From Euglena gracilis (lineage: Eukaryota; Euglenida; Euglenophyceae; Euglenales), in NCBI GenBank assembly GCA_039621445.1, contig CP154957.1:1978504-2042503 (forward strand): a stretch of 64,000 nt of DNA, given 5' to 3'. Below the pieces are notes generated by a model. That model worked only from the letters and a program-made list of their open reading frames with translations. It did not search any database and was not told the origin of the DNA. This document shows positions 11,795 to 26,000 of this stretch, in pieces. Position numbers and translations under genes: made by a program. The stretch's first letter is position 1. Every line of letters begins with the position of its first letter.

Positions 11795-11965
11795 ATAGAT
11801 ATAGATAGCTCTATATACATATATATGTACATATGTATAGATGTATATATATATATATATGCGTATATCCATATTGTATATGCGCATATATGTACATGTG
11901 TGTGTATGCATATGCGTATGCATACATACAATACATGCATATATTGTATGCATATATGTGATGCA
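11795..11965. repeat. ATATGTATA/TGCATA low-complexity repeat
   Basis: Alternating purine-pyrimidine sequence dominated by TATATGTACATA words. Several similar tracts occur at 20.87 and 21.18-21.47 kb. Confidence 0.8.
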
Positions 11966-12070
11966 CCTAAGACCCCCCCCCACCACCACCACCCGCCGCG
12001 CAAGGAAAAATTCCGCCAGGGCTGACCAAAAATCGACGACCCCAAACATAAAAAATGCCTGGTGGGGGCT

Positions 12071-15000
12071 TCAACCCCCACCACCCATAGTGTTTCCTGT
12101 ACAGTACTGTCCAGCGAACCCTCTTGTGCACCCTCCGCTGTGGCCCCTGGGCACTTCCCCTCCGGCCTCGTGGGTGAGCTCCTCGAACATGATCCACTGG
12201 TGGGACCGCTCGGAGGACCACCGGGTCACGGTCATCGTGAGGTGCAGTGTGTCCCCCGCCGCCACGTCGCCCGCACCGTCCAGCTGCACCACCTGCACGT
12301 TCTGCTGCCGCACGGGCCCCGCTGCAGTGTTCAGTTGTTTGGAATTTGAGGAATTAGTGGTTGGAGAATTAGGAATTGGAGAATTAGGAAATTGGAGAAT
12401 TAGGAATTGGAGAATTAGGAATGGGATAATTTAGAATTGGAGAATTAGGAATGGGATAATTAGGAATTGGAGAATTAGGAATGGGATAATTAGGAATTGG
12501 AGAATTAGGAATGGGATAATTAGGAATTGGAGAATAAGAATAGAGAAATTAGAATAAGAAATTCAGAGAATTCATAAGAGATTCAGGGAATAAAAGTATC
12601 TTTGGACATTAATAAGGAATGGTGACCGGGCTGGGATTCTCATGAGGCGCAATGTTCCTGGTGCCAGGAGGACAAGATATATGGTCGCTGATATGGCCGA
12701 ACCCATGGGAATTTGTGCCCACAAAATTGGAAAGAAGAAAAAAGGGGCAGTTGATACGAGGGCAGGATATGCAGGTGGTGGTCAATGCGCCGATGAAAAT
12801 AAAAAGAAGGGGAAAAGGCGCCAAATTTCAAAATAATTATAATTAAAATTAAAAGATAAAATTTAACCTTTGACACACATATGACACGGAGACTGTTCGA
12901 ACTCCAGAAAAAAATGTTGGATTTTGGTCACTAGAGGCAAAATGAACATTCTGGGTGAAGATTGGAGGACAGGTCAGTGGGTACGAAGGCGGGAGACAGA
13001 TCCGAAGATAGCAAGAAAATCGCTCACCTCCTGAAAGGATGGACGCGGAAGTGCGGCACAGACCCGATGAAACTCAGAGTGGGGGGGGGCGTCTTGGAAG
13101 CAGCGGGGCCGGCATGCACAATCCTCATCCGGCCCCATCGAGAGTGTGACCCCCTCCGCCAGGGAATTTCTTAAGGACCCCCGGGGGGGGGGGTCCAGCC
13201 TCCGGCTGGCAAAAAAGCTGCTGGCTGGATTTGAGCTGCTGGCTGGCTGGACCTCCCCCCCCCCCCGGGGGGTAGGGTACCCTCCGGCTTAAGAAATTCC
13301 CTGCCCTCCGCGAGGTCCAAGTCGTACCGGGGCCAGACCCCACCATATTTGGTGGTTGCTGCATTGATTGAGACACTGAGAAACCTTCCACCAGGGCAGA
13401 GTTGATGAGTTTTGGTCCTGACACGTTGGTGGTGCTAACGTTGGTGGTCCTCAACGGGTTCTTAGGGGGGCATGTTACTTTGTTGGGGTAGCTGCTTTTC
13501 ACAATGCAAACTGAGTGAAAGTAAATGGTAATCCCCAAAACAGGAATTTTCCCCGCTTGGCCTGACAATGACAATTGTCTGTCAAAATGCTGACCTCAAC
13601 CTCAACTGGTGGGCACTGTTTTCCCAGGGCCGAAACCCACGCACCCACCCACAATCGCCCCACCCACCCCAAATCCAACCAAAATCGGACAAAACCGGCG
13701 AAAAGACCCACGGCGCACCCCCCCTGGAGGGGCATGGGTCTTAACCCACCCACCCACTCTCGAAAAACCTCCCATCCACCCACCTCCCCCCGCCGGGGGG
13801 GGGGGGGGAGGGGTCACCCAGGTGTTAAATGAATCTATGTTATGGATACAAGAAAATCCAGATTCTAAATAAACAATGCCAACTTGTTGTGCGGATTTGG
13901 TAAATTCACAGAACATGACAAGAACTCGTGGCTGTTCATTTGTTTATTTAGAGAAGAGGCGTGCCACCTTTGTCGACCATGAGAGTTTTGGGACAACAAA
14001 CTTTTAAGGTGTCAACACACCTGTGTACTGGCAGAGTGTGTTGCTCCAGCATTCTGACAATTCTCTGCACATGACAATTTCTGATGGGAATGTCGGCGTC
14101 CTTTCAGACAAAAATCAAATCCCGGAATGGATGACAGCGGCCTGCGCATGACACGATGGCGTCCAGCTGGCCAGCCTGCACCACAGGCAGGTCAACCACC
14201 CGCCCGAAGAAGGCGTTGGTGTCGACCTCGTCGCCGATGTCCAGACTGATGACCTCCGTTGCCTCGCTGGGCACTGTTGGATATGAACTCCTTTTGTTGT
14301 CCTTCTTGTTTGAAGTTGTCCAATTCTTTCTCCTGAGAAAATGACATCTGTCCATTTTTGTAGTTTGTCAGACCTACCCCCACCCACCGCTGAAATTGTC
14401 ACCTGACAGTGCCACAGAAACAGTAGACCATAAACCACAAAGTTCCTGCCAAAAAGCTGTCAGGTTCTCAGTCACCAATTTACCAGTAACCAACTTTTTT
14501 TGGTCTTGATTGTATGCTGGTGATCCATAAAACCTTCAATTCCCATCTTTTAAATAGATTGGTTCAAGCAGGGTGGCTGAGCATGGCCACACCTTAACCC
14601 AGGGTGAGGCCGGCCGTGTGTGCTTGTACAACAAATCTAAACATCATACGTTCCCAATAACATCACATCAAGGTTTAACCTAAAGACATCCAGGAATCAT
14701 CCCCTCCAGCCTTGCATTTGTGTTTGATGAGTTTCAACAACCACACAGAGACCAGGACAGGATGTCATGTGGAATGATGACAGGGGAGCATACAGCATTG
14801 CTGTACCACATTATACAAAAATGAAGTCAACCAGTTTGTGTCTTGACAAGATCCAAAAAAAAACTACCCCCAAAAAGGAATCAGCTGGCACATTTAAGGA
14901 TGACAAGGAGGTAGGATACAAAAGTTTTAAACAGGGGATGGGAACAAAAAAAATGTCCACAAGAAAGAATCCATCCAGAAAAACATCAAAGATTGGGTCA

Positions 15001-18000
15001 TTTTTGAGCCAAAAAATGAGGATAACAATCCCTGCAACCCTTTCCCTCACATATGCCGCCCTTGGTCGGTGCTGAGGTGCATGTGCATGACGTACTTCCG
15101 GATGGCGCGACAGAAATCGCCAAAGGCCGTGAGGTCGAAGCCATTCACTTGGCGACAGGGCGTGTCGACCAAAGCATTCTTCGGCTCCCATTTGCGTGCT
15201 TTCAATTAGAAACAGAGGAATTCACGTAATCCCCACATAAAGTGATTGGTTAAAATGGTTTGGCTTTGCCGCCCAAATATGAAGCCCCCCCCCCCCCTGC
15301 TGTGGAGCCAGACGATGGTGTCATTCAGGAAGAAACAGAGAAAATTTGGGTGGATACAACATTTTTTTTCCACCAAAAATGCTCCATTTTGGGTATTAAT
15401 TGCCTCTCATTTCTTGGAAAAACAAGAGGTACACAACGGAAATTGGTATAAAACTGGTATTCGGCCACAACTGAAGAGAGGCCACCCAAAAAAATTTGAT
15501 CCCCCTCTAAATATAAAGCCCCCCTCCCCCGATTTATAATACCTCCCCCCCTCTTGGCCAACGACCGCTAAATATCGTTACTGACCAGGGGGGTGGTCGG
15601 TATTTTGGCCAAATATCGCTTCTGACCGGGGGGTGGTCGTTAGCAAGACAGTTTTTCCGGGTCCCGGGGAGCCAAAGAACATGGTTTTGGGCAAAAAAAA
15701 TTTCGGTTTTTTTCGACCTTTTTAACCCGTTTTTGACCCAAAGTCCATGGGTTTCGGGCCCAAAATGGGGCACCAGGGGGACAACAAAACATTCATTTTC
15801 GGCTCAAAAACAGTTTTTCCGGGTCTGGGGGGACAAAAAAACATGGTTTCGGGCATATTTTCTTTCGATTTTTCGACTTTTTCGACCTTTTTAACCCAAA
15901 AATGGATGCAAAAAAAGTTGCGAGGAAAAATAAAAATACTCATCCATTGGGTATTTAAAGGGCAATATAAGTCTCTAAACATTTCCTTTGACTCCCCACC
16001 ATTTTTATAAATCATCGGCCATATTTCGGGCTTGGCGCGGAGTTGCGGGGAAATTAAAATATTGATAGATGGAGTATTTTAAAGGCTTCAATTTAGGTCC
16101 GTGAAAATTTCCTTTGATTTTGCTTCATTTTCGAGATATTTGAAAACATCGATTTTTTGACCCCGAAAACAGCCCAAAATGGCTGCAGAAATGGGTCAAA
16201 ATTGGCCGAAAAATGGCCGTAACTCGGGATACACGAAGAGTTGGGGGAAAATAAAACATGGTTGGATAGGGCATTCCAAGGGCTTCATTTTTTCTCTGCA
16301 GACATTTTCTTTGTTTTTGCTTCATTGTCGAGAAATTTGAAAAAAAATTGACTTTTTGAGCAAAAAAAACGTCCAAAAAAACACCCCAAAATGCCGTTTT
16401 GCAAAATCGCGCCGGAACACAGGTCAGGCGTGTTGGAAGAGGGGTGAATAACTCGGGCCAGTGGGGAGTTGGGTGTCAAATGGAGGCGATGAACTAGAAA
16501 TCCAGTGGCTCGCGACCAAAAAAAAATTCCGGGAACCGGGCCGGGGTCATGGTGGTAATCTGCGGTTTTCACGATCTACCCAGGGGCGGGGGGGGGGATC
16601 TACCCAGTGGTAAGCTTCGCTCTTACCCATAAAGGGATAAGAGCTCAGCGACCGTATCACGGGCCCCTGGGGGTGGTGGAGGGCAGTAGATGAGGCTGGC
16701 ATTGCACATGTTCTGGACCTGAAGGTGCACATTCACCAGCGTGTGCAAGTTTTTGGCCTGTACGCAACCGTCCCTTCTTTAATCGCCCGCTTTCCGCCTG
16801 AATTGGTAAACAGAATTGGTCGCGGCATTTGCTGGGCGTGTGTGAATAAGTGTGTCCGTCATTGCGCGCAGGGAGCCGCGGCAGAGACCTGATTTCCGTT
16901 CAAATAATATCGGCCTGGAGGACGGGTGTGCATTGGGAACTGGCATCAGGAACGGAATCGGCGTCAAAGGGCCGAGGACGCTCGGCCCGCCCCGCGCGGC
17001 TCTGCACGTTGCACTGCGTGCGGATCTGCTCGCTGCGGATGCCCATCATGCGGACGGCGCCACGGCGGGGGACGGTGGCGAGGCCGCGGTCCCTGGCCGT
17101 GGGGCGGGGCGCCAAGCCATCCCGTGGGACGGATCTCCGGCGGTTCCAGATTGCGGGAACTTCCGAACCTTTGATTTGGTGGGGTAGAGACGGGTACTGA
17201 CAGGTTCTCAGGCATGACTGTTTCCCTGGGGGATTGTTGTTCATTTTTTGCAGGGCGGTACCAGAAGGCTGCTGTCCCAGGAATGGGAAATTCAAAAAGG
17301 AAAAATGTTGACGTTTCGGCAAAAAACAGGTTTACAGCAGGGGGAAAAGATTCAATTTTTTTGGCATCCTTGGCCCATCGCCCATATACCCTGTATCTGC
17401 CACATTGAACACATGCCCCTTCCTTCCAATCGTCTTTTCTGGCAAAAGTTGGGAGGGCATGAGGAAAGAAAGCTCTGAAGATACCCCCCCCCCCGAAATC
17501 CTGTATCAAAGGGAAACTAGTGCCATGGCAATTGTGCCCTACGCGACGGTATTACCAATAGAAACATATTTCGGGCATTTGTGCAATTGATTGTCAAAAC
17601 GCCGATGGGGATTCCAGTTTTAATATGTCTGGGCAACAAATACACAAAAATCGGCATAAAAAATTTGAGGACAGTGAAATGAGGGGCGAGCAAGTCAAAT
17701 GCTGTGTTTATTGTGTTGAATGATAAGCGTTTTTATATATAAATTTGTCTGTTTGTTTGTATTAAACCAAAAAAATTAATTCCATTGCCCCGCACCAGCT
17801 GTACACTTTGACACGGTTCATCACGCTGGGCACCTGAGACGGGCTGTAGATGGCGTTGATGATGAGGCTGGCGTCGGTTGCTTCCCACACAGGGGACCCT
17901 TGCACAAGCACGCAGCTGATGGGTCTCAGGTACCCTGTACGGTCAGCAACAACACCTTGCCCAATGAACAGGGTGTTCGGACCGTCTAGATTGTCACCAT

Positions 18001-19980
18001 AAACCTTATCTACACAGAAACCGTACTCAAAACCCAATGAACACCCCCCGTTCAGACCGTCTAGATTGTCACCTTAGTGTTCATTGGGCTTGGGGGGGGG
18101 GGAGGTACTTGGCTCCTTGCTTGACTTCAATGCTTGCAATCCTATTGGGGGGGGGGACTGGAGAAAATTGGGTGGAATTAAAAGTGGAAACGTCAGAAAA
18201 ATTGGCGACCTCGGTAATAAATATTTGGCCTTTGGCAAACTGGCAAGTTGGGGCTGCGAAGTGGCTGAGAATTACCAACACATACACAATTCGCTTCCAC
18301 CCCCCTGTGTCCAGTGAACCCTGGGTCCAACGAACACACCCTGTCCTTTTTGTACTGCAACTTTTGTCGCCACAAAGTGGCATTTTGTTTTGACCAGACA
18401 GCCATGTCCGGCGAACACCCTCTGCAACTGTTATCGCGATGGTTTTTGGACCCAAGGGGGGGAGGTCAGTGCCATATAACCGTTCGTCCGCGCTGAGGGC
18501 TCGGCGATTCCGAGGCTCCGAGAGTTCCCCGGCCCTCGCCGAGGGACTCCGCCACCTCTGGCGGGTAGAACTTCACCTGCAGCGTCGGCGGGGGGAAGCC
18601 GTTCCGCATGCCGGTCTCCGTGATGTGTGTGCGTCTCCCCAGAGCGTTCGCGGCAGAGTGCGGCGCTGGGGGTGGGGGAGCAAGGTCACACCCAGTCCCT
18701 GGGACTGAACACTTTTCTCTGCAGGAGAGGACTTTGAAAAAACTGGTCGGCCTAATAATAATTAAAAATGTACACATATATAAAAAAAAAACATATAAAT
18801 ATATATTTAATTCATGTGCGTATATAAATGATATTATAATTATATTATATTTATACATAGGATATTCTATAAATTATATTATATTATATTATATAATTAT
18901 ATTATATATATTATATTATATTATATTATATTATTATACCATATTATATTGCGTCTGTCTTCTCTTCTCTTCTCTCTTATATCCCTTGCTATTCGCTTCT
19001 GATATTCCATCCTTCTCTTCTATATCTTCTCTTTATATTCTCATTATCTCTATTCTTCTTATAGTCTTATATTATAATTACTCGTTCGTTCTTTCTCTTC
19101 TCTTCCCTTTATATTCATTCCATTAATCTTCTCTTACATTATTTATATTATAATAGATTATAATAATTATAGTATATTATCTTATCGATGATATTATCTT
19201 TATTATGTCTTAGATATATAAAGTGCCGGGGGAAATTTTCGGGCACCTGTTCTCACTGTCCTCGGAAAGACTGTTAGAATCTCCCTTCTCTTTCCCGTCC
19301 ATTAATTACATTATATTACATGCTATTATAGGTTACATTAGATTATATTTGTGAAGCAATGTCAGCTGTGCAACACGCTACATGTTCTGGGCACCTGTTC
19401 TCACTGTCCTCGAAAAAGACTCTTGGAAGCACAACCAAAACAGTGCCTTGCACTGCATTGAGTGCCTTGTTTTTCAAAAAAAAATGCCCTGGTCCGTCCT
19501 GGCCGTCCTATCGCCATCAAACCACCCCCTGGCACCCCCTGCTGCTGACCGGCTGAACCACAGGCAGACAGATGAGCACGACAACCGCCCCAGCGGCCTG
19601 GAGCAGTTCCCAGGCTGGCGGCCAGTCCCGAGCAGTGTTTTTTTTGACGACCCCCGCCCGGGGGGGGGGGGTCCAGCCCAGAGGCTGGAACGTTTGGGAT
19701 GGCTGGAAAAAGGCTGTTGGCTGGGCTGGGTGAGACCAGAGGGAACAAAAGATACTGGGCAAGAATGCACAAACAGAAGGGAAATTCTTCAAGCAACCCT
19801 TTTATGCAGTCCACGTTTGAATACCGCGTCCGAAACTGACAGAAAAAAACTGGTCTCAACAAATTCCTGAAGAACATCAAAAATAGAAAAAACTAGAACA
19901 TTCAAACGTATGCGTATAAACAAAAAAATTCAAAATACACAGAAAAAAAAGCACAGTCAAAAATATGCAGAACAGAAAAA

Positions 19981-20015
<35 letters not shown>

Positions 20016-23000
20016 AACAACAACAACAAAAAATAAATGACAAAAAGATCAGAAAAATGGCAAAAACACATTAGCAGCAGAAACAAAATAAAATCGTCCC
20101 TCAGCACCGCCTCACCCTGGCCCACTGCTTCACGAGGCAGGTCGCCCGCTGGCAGCCGCTCTTGAGCGCCTTCAGCGCCAGCCAGCCGATGGAGTCGCCG
20201 GCAGGGCTGTGCCGACGGACTACGCTCTGGCGTCGGCGAACTGCCGACAAACCATCGGAAAGCCTTTTCACCGGGAGTAAAAAAAAAACAAACAAACTGG
20301 GAAAAAATGGGGCCCTCGGCGGGGTTGATGTTTTTTTGTTTTTTTTATTATTATTAAAAAAAACATGTTTTTTTTAAAAAAACGTGTTTCAAAAAAAAAA
20401 CAAGCCGTCAACCTTGGGCCCCGCCAGCCCCCCACATTTTGGGGCCTCCGGTGCTGTTGGCGCCAGGGAGGTGTGCTGTAGCACAACCAACCCCGGACCC
20501 TCGACCGTGCCCCTGCCTGCCTATAGCACCCCTGGGGGGGGTGAACTTCCTTGCCCGGCCTGAACCTCCCTCTGAGAACGCCAAATGGAACGCTAGCCCG
20601 AAGGGTGATCTCCGAAAGGGTGCTGGAAGTCACTTTCATACCTACCCCCCCCCCCGGGAAACTGTCACCTGACAGTACCGGGGACCCTGACAACTTCCTA
20701 TGCTGACAGGTTGGCCGGTAACGGGAACCCTGACAGTTTCCCGGGCGGGACCCTGACAGGTTCTCGGGCATGACAGTTTCCTGGGGGGGGGGTAGGTATG
20801 TCATATGTAATATGTAGTTGGGCATGTATGACAGATGTGTGTGTATAAATGTGAGTGCACGATATACATTTATACATATACACACATACATATATATATA
20901 TATATATACACACATGATATACATATACACATGTGTTGTATAAATATATTTGTAGAAATCATGTTTCAGGTTGAAATACAACTTTTCGCACTTTTTTCAG
21001 CGTTTGGAGGAAAACATAAAGGTGAGTGTGGCCCTGTTTGCAATCCACGACCTTCAAGTCTGCATCCGGCGCCTCGGCACGCAGGCGGCCCACAGTCTGC
21101 TCCACCGCCGTCTCGTACGCCTCCCGCAGTCGGGGAGGGCCCCGGCTGGGTGCCGGACCCTTTCCGGAAGGCTATAAAGTAGATATATGTGTGCACGTAT
21201 ATACATATATGTATATACGTATGGATATACGTATATAATATATGTATACATATACTGTATTTATAAAGAGCATATATGTATGCATGTGTGTGTGTGTATA
21301 TATATATATATATTATATATATAGATAGATTACATAAACACGCATATGCATAAATATGTATTATGTATATACATGTATATATATATATATATACATGTAT
21401 ATACATGTAGGTATATGTATATACATGTATATATATGTATATATATGCATAATCTAAAAATAAACCTCCCCTTTGTTCCAGAATTGGAACAGAGTATTGC
21501 TCTGTCGGATTTGTCTGGTGACAGCAACAGCCGGGGGGGGGGAGACTACCCATATTCCAGCCAAAACAAAAACACCCCAGTTGTTTTCTGGGGAGGCCTT
21601 GCACTGGATTTTTGAACATGAAAAGGCAGCTGGAGCAGGCAACGGTGACAACTTTGGGGTAAAACGACAAACGTCACGGGGGTTCCAACCTGCTGGAGGG
21701 GAGAACCGGGGTGGTCCTTAAACAGGGGGGGGGGGGCAACTAGGCTGAAAAAATGGTTTGGGGAAAATTTTTGTTTTTTGGGAAAATAGAAACTTCATGT
21801 TGGGGGGTCCACTATTCAACGTGAAGGCACCAAGATATAAAATTTAACAAACTTTCTCCAAAATCAACCATTGGACATTTATCAAATATTGATCTTTTTG
21901 AAGAAAAATTCAAAAAAAATCTGCTCCAAGAAAAAGGGGGATGTGTTCAGAAATGGGCGGAGCTTTGACAACGGGGTAATAGATCAGAGTGCAGCCTCGA
22001 TGAATTCAATTTTCTGAGACAATCCCTTCCCACCCCTCCCTGGGTGATGATCTCCGAAAAATCAGAGAGTGCAGAGGTAGGAGACAGGTCAGTGGGTACA
22101 GAGGGTAGAGGACTGTTTCCCAGAGAGGTCCAGGCCAGAGGAAAAAATGACATGCTTGATCCCTTGGGACCGGAAACTGACTGGGCGCTGGAACGCTGTG
22201 GGAAAATGTGTGTGAAGTCCACTACAAGAGCAGGGTCCAAATAGAAGAGCACCCCCCCCCTCTGGCGAAGCGAGCGTCCACTACAAGAGCACCCGCTCTA
22301 CAATTAGGGGGGGTTTTAATCAGAAGCTGGAAAAAAAATATTCACAATTTTCTCAACCCAAAAAAACAATGTGAAAAAATTCAATCTAAAATTAAAAAAT
22401 GTGAGGCCCCTCTGAGGACGAGTGAGACAATACAGAGAGCTGAGAAAAATTTCTTAGGGAGAACAGCTGGGGGGTGGAGGTGGTTTCCCTTTTTTCAAAT
22501 ATAGAATAAACATTTGCCTCCAGTTGAGTACAGCGGAGGGACGGAAGCCAGCCACGGCCGCGTCGGGTGGCTTTGGGCAGCCGGAATGCGTTGGGCTGCG
22601 CCAGGTTGATCAGCGTGTCGTTCATCTTGCTCTTCGCCAGCGGCTGCAGAAGCCTCCCCCTGCATCCACACCGCGGACTGGTCTCTTGACCTAAACCCCT
22701 AAGAATACCTCCCCCGGGGTATTATTTTTTCGCCCGAAGTCCCGGCCTGAGGGGGGGGGGTATTATTTGGGGAGGTATTATTGCACAATTTTTTTTCGAA
22801 ATTTTTCGAAGTTTCCGTAGGAGCAAAAATAGCGCCAAAGCCCCCCTTTCGGGTCATTTTTTGTACTTTCTCGTGAAATTTAGCATTTTTTGGAGGCCAG
22901 ATGATCCAGAAAAATCAATTTTTTTTTCGTAATTTGTTGTAAGAGATTGTGATTTTACCTACATTTTCAGGTCAAAAATCCGGGTATTATTTCGGTGGAC

Positions 23001-26000
23001 GAAACCCCGAGGGGGGGTATTAATTGGGGGGGGTATTATTTGGGGGGTTATTATTTGGGGGGAGGGCTTACCTGCCCCCCCCCCACCTCCCTACACTGCC
23101 ACCAAACCGTGTTCGTCCACGTGTACGGTGCGAAAAACCGTGTTCACTTTCATATGCTTTTCATGCACATTTTCTATACCCCCCTCTCTTGTTCTCAGCC
23201 ATGTCGCTGAATGCCAAATGCCACCCCTCCCACAGTAAAGCAGTGGGTGGATCCTGTCCTAAAAGCGAAGCCAGCACACACAACTAGGGAGGAGGCCTCA
23301 GAAAGAGCCTATGGCAAGAACGCCCATAAGCAAAAAAGCAAAGTCCAGCCCTACGAATACAGCACGACTGACCACAAATCAGGGAGGATTCTGAGAAGCA
23401 TCGTGCCCTCCTTCAACTGGCCGTTGTTGGGCAGGCGGGACAGAAGGTGATGGCGCTGGGGTGAATGGAAATGGTCGACTTCAATGCCACACCGATCTCT
23501 CACTCCGAGGTTAGCGGCAGATTCTCAATCATCTCAGGGTCCGTGCGTCCAAGTTGTTGAGTGTCCCTTTTTTTAGTGTTTTTTTTCACAGGAAGATGTC
23601 GTCTAACATCGTCTGACAGCCACGTCGTCAGAAAGTAAGTGCCGAGGAGTCAACATCTCGGGTGGGAAGACGACAACTTCGCAGAAGAGCATGTGCATAT
23701 TTTGGTACAATTTGTGTTATGCATAGAATCCACACAACACTGTTGACCGCAGAAAAGTGAGTAGTTCAAGACGGGGGGGGGGAACAGGGCAAAGCTTACG
23801 GACTGCACGGATAGAGTTACCATGCCACCCAGCCAGGCTCGCTCATGGTTGCCGATGGCCATGTGGATGTCGGCGAGCCATGCGGCCGTCGTGTGGTCGT
23901 TCAGATCCCGCATTGACGGCGGGCGGCAATCACCTTCAGCCCCAGTAGAACCAGATGTTATTTGTGGGTCTGTGGCAGGAAACCCCCAGGGGGGGCGTCT
24001 GTTTTGGGAGGGTCTTTCTTTTGGAATATTCCTTGATCGACCCAGGCCCCAAAAATCTTCCTTCGGCTTATGCCATATGTAAATTGGTTTTAATTGAAAT
24101 TTCCTCTTCGAGTGTTTTAAAAACGTCAAAATGCAGTCACAATGCTGTTTCAGAATTTTCACCATTTTCGTCCTGAAAATGGGGTTTTTGGAATTATTCA
24201 GGACATTTTTTTTCACCGTCGCGCTGTCAGGGGAAGGGCCTCAAATTTGGGAACTGCGAACCAACACGGGGCCACAGGGCCATATTCGGCACATGAAAAA
24301 GAGGGCTGCCCGGGCACCACCTCCTCCAATGTGCGGGCGGCGGCCTCCTTCTCCCCCAGCTTGAAGAGCACACCGCCGAGGTTGCTGGCCACCGTGCGCA
24401 AGTCCGGCGGGGGCCAGGGGTGGTGAGCTGTTTTGCTCAAAAGAATCCTTCAAAAATGAGTTGCTTTTTGCGGTGATCATCCGGGTGGAGGAACCAACAA
24501 ACAAGGACTCAATTATTGCTCAGAATGAATGATCCTGTAACAATGCAATCATATCAGAATAACACGCAAAAAATAAATATCATCTAAGTATGATAGATAA
24601 GAATATGTAATATGTAATATTTATAATAATCAAAATTATACGAACAACATCATAAGTGGAGGTATAAAAAATGCACACACTAAAATCCTACGTGTGTGTG
24701 AAAATGTTTGGCAAAAATTACAGGGAGGCGGGCAAAGGTACAGTGCACTTCGATGCCGGGCAACCTTTGGGGCGCCAGCGGGCCAGTCCTGCACGTGCCT
24801 GTCAGCACACGGTCTCGCATGGCGTTCAGGTAGCACTCCTTCGCCTCCAGCAGCTCGTCACGCTCGGCGTGCAGCGCCGACAGGGGAGACCGGAACCCGG
24901 GCGGAGGAAGGGGGCTTCGAATGCATACCCCGGTTATGGGGTGGAGGGGCCCAGAGTATGGGCTGGGTTGGGGTTTTCTGCCACTTTGGGGCCTGGGTTT
25001 CAAATGACACCAGGCAGGGGGGTAGAGTGGGTACGGTGCGGATGGTGGGGTTGGGTACGGTTGGGAAGCGTATGGTAGGGTAGGGTAGGGTAGGGTAGGG
25101 TGGGGTAGGGTATTGGGCGGCGTAAATTGCACATGGAAAATTTAACGTGTCAGTCAGTTCTAATCGACATTTTTGGACAATTGTAATATGGTGGGGTAGG
25201 GTATGACAACAACGTCACACCTTTTTGGGTCCTCTTTCACCCGCATAGTCAATTCCAACTCTAAAAAATTGAGCAGGTAGACTGGTTGGGGCAAAATAAG
25301 AGAACCTGTCAGGCTTCCTGTCGGTCCCCTGAGCACCCCCTTGTTGTGCCAGGCCAGCGCGTAGTGTGGGTCCAGCTGCAGGGCGTATGCGTACACCCCC
25401 ATGGGAAAGGGACCGGCACCACACGGCAGGACAACAGCGGCGGCCCCACCCCTCGGCACCCGCCTGGCTTTGAAGAGCCGAGGCAGGCAGTGATCTGGGC
25501 CAGCCGGCTTTCGGGTGGCTAAAAAAGAATGATTAGAGAACATAGGAGTCAAGAAACTGCTTAGACAAAACAGACAAAAACAATGCGCGTCGAAATACTG
25601 CCATAAAATGCATTATACAAATAACTGCCATGAAATTCATAACCCAAAGGGGAAAAAAGGGTGAAAAAACATGAACCATTGAGGAAAAGCATAACCCCCC
25701 CCAAATAGGATTGCACCCGCAGCTCTATTGGACGGCCGCCTTCGGCGGGGGGGGGTGCAGCACTATTTTGACCCACAGCACTATTGGACTGGGTGCTTCT
25801 TAGTCCCGGCCTATCACCACAGGCACCCTTTTTGCCTGCTCAATGTCCTTCTCTGAGGCTAGTGAGGTCGTGTGGTTCATCTTCGGACGACTTCTGTGAG
25901 TTGCTCAGGTGGGAATTTGCCCCCTTTCCCCTCTCTGCGGACTAAAAAAGGTGCCTGCAGTAGGCTGCACCAGCTTCTACGCATTTCACATGATTTGGGG

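Noticed and set aside
18608-19126. Plus-strand frame of 172 codons rich in Ile, Tyr and Leu
   Set aside because: AT-rich low-complexity intron sequence without homology or splice logic.
25070-25112. Telomere-like GGTAG repeat
   Set aside because: Only about 40 bp, internal to a gene, and not a standard telomere unit; treated as a microsatellite.
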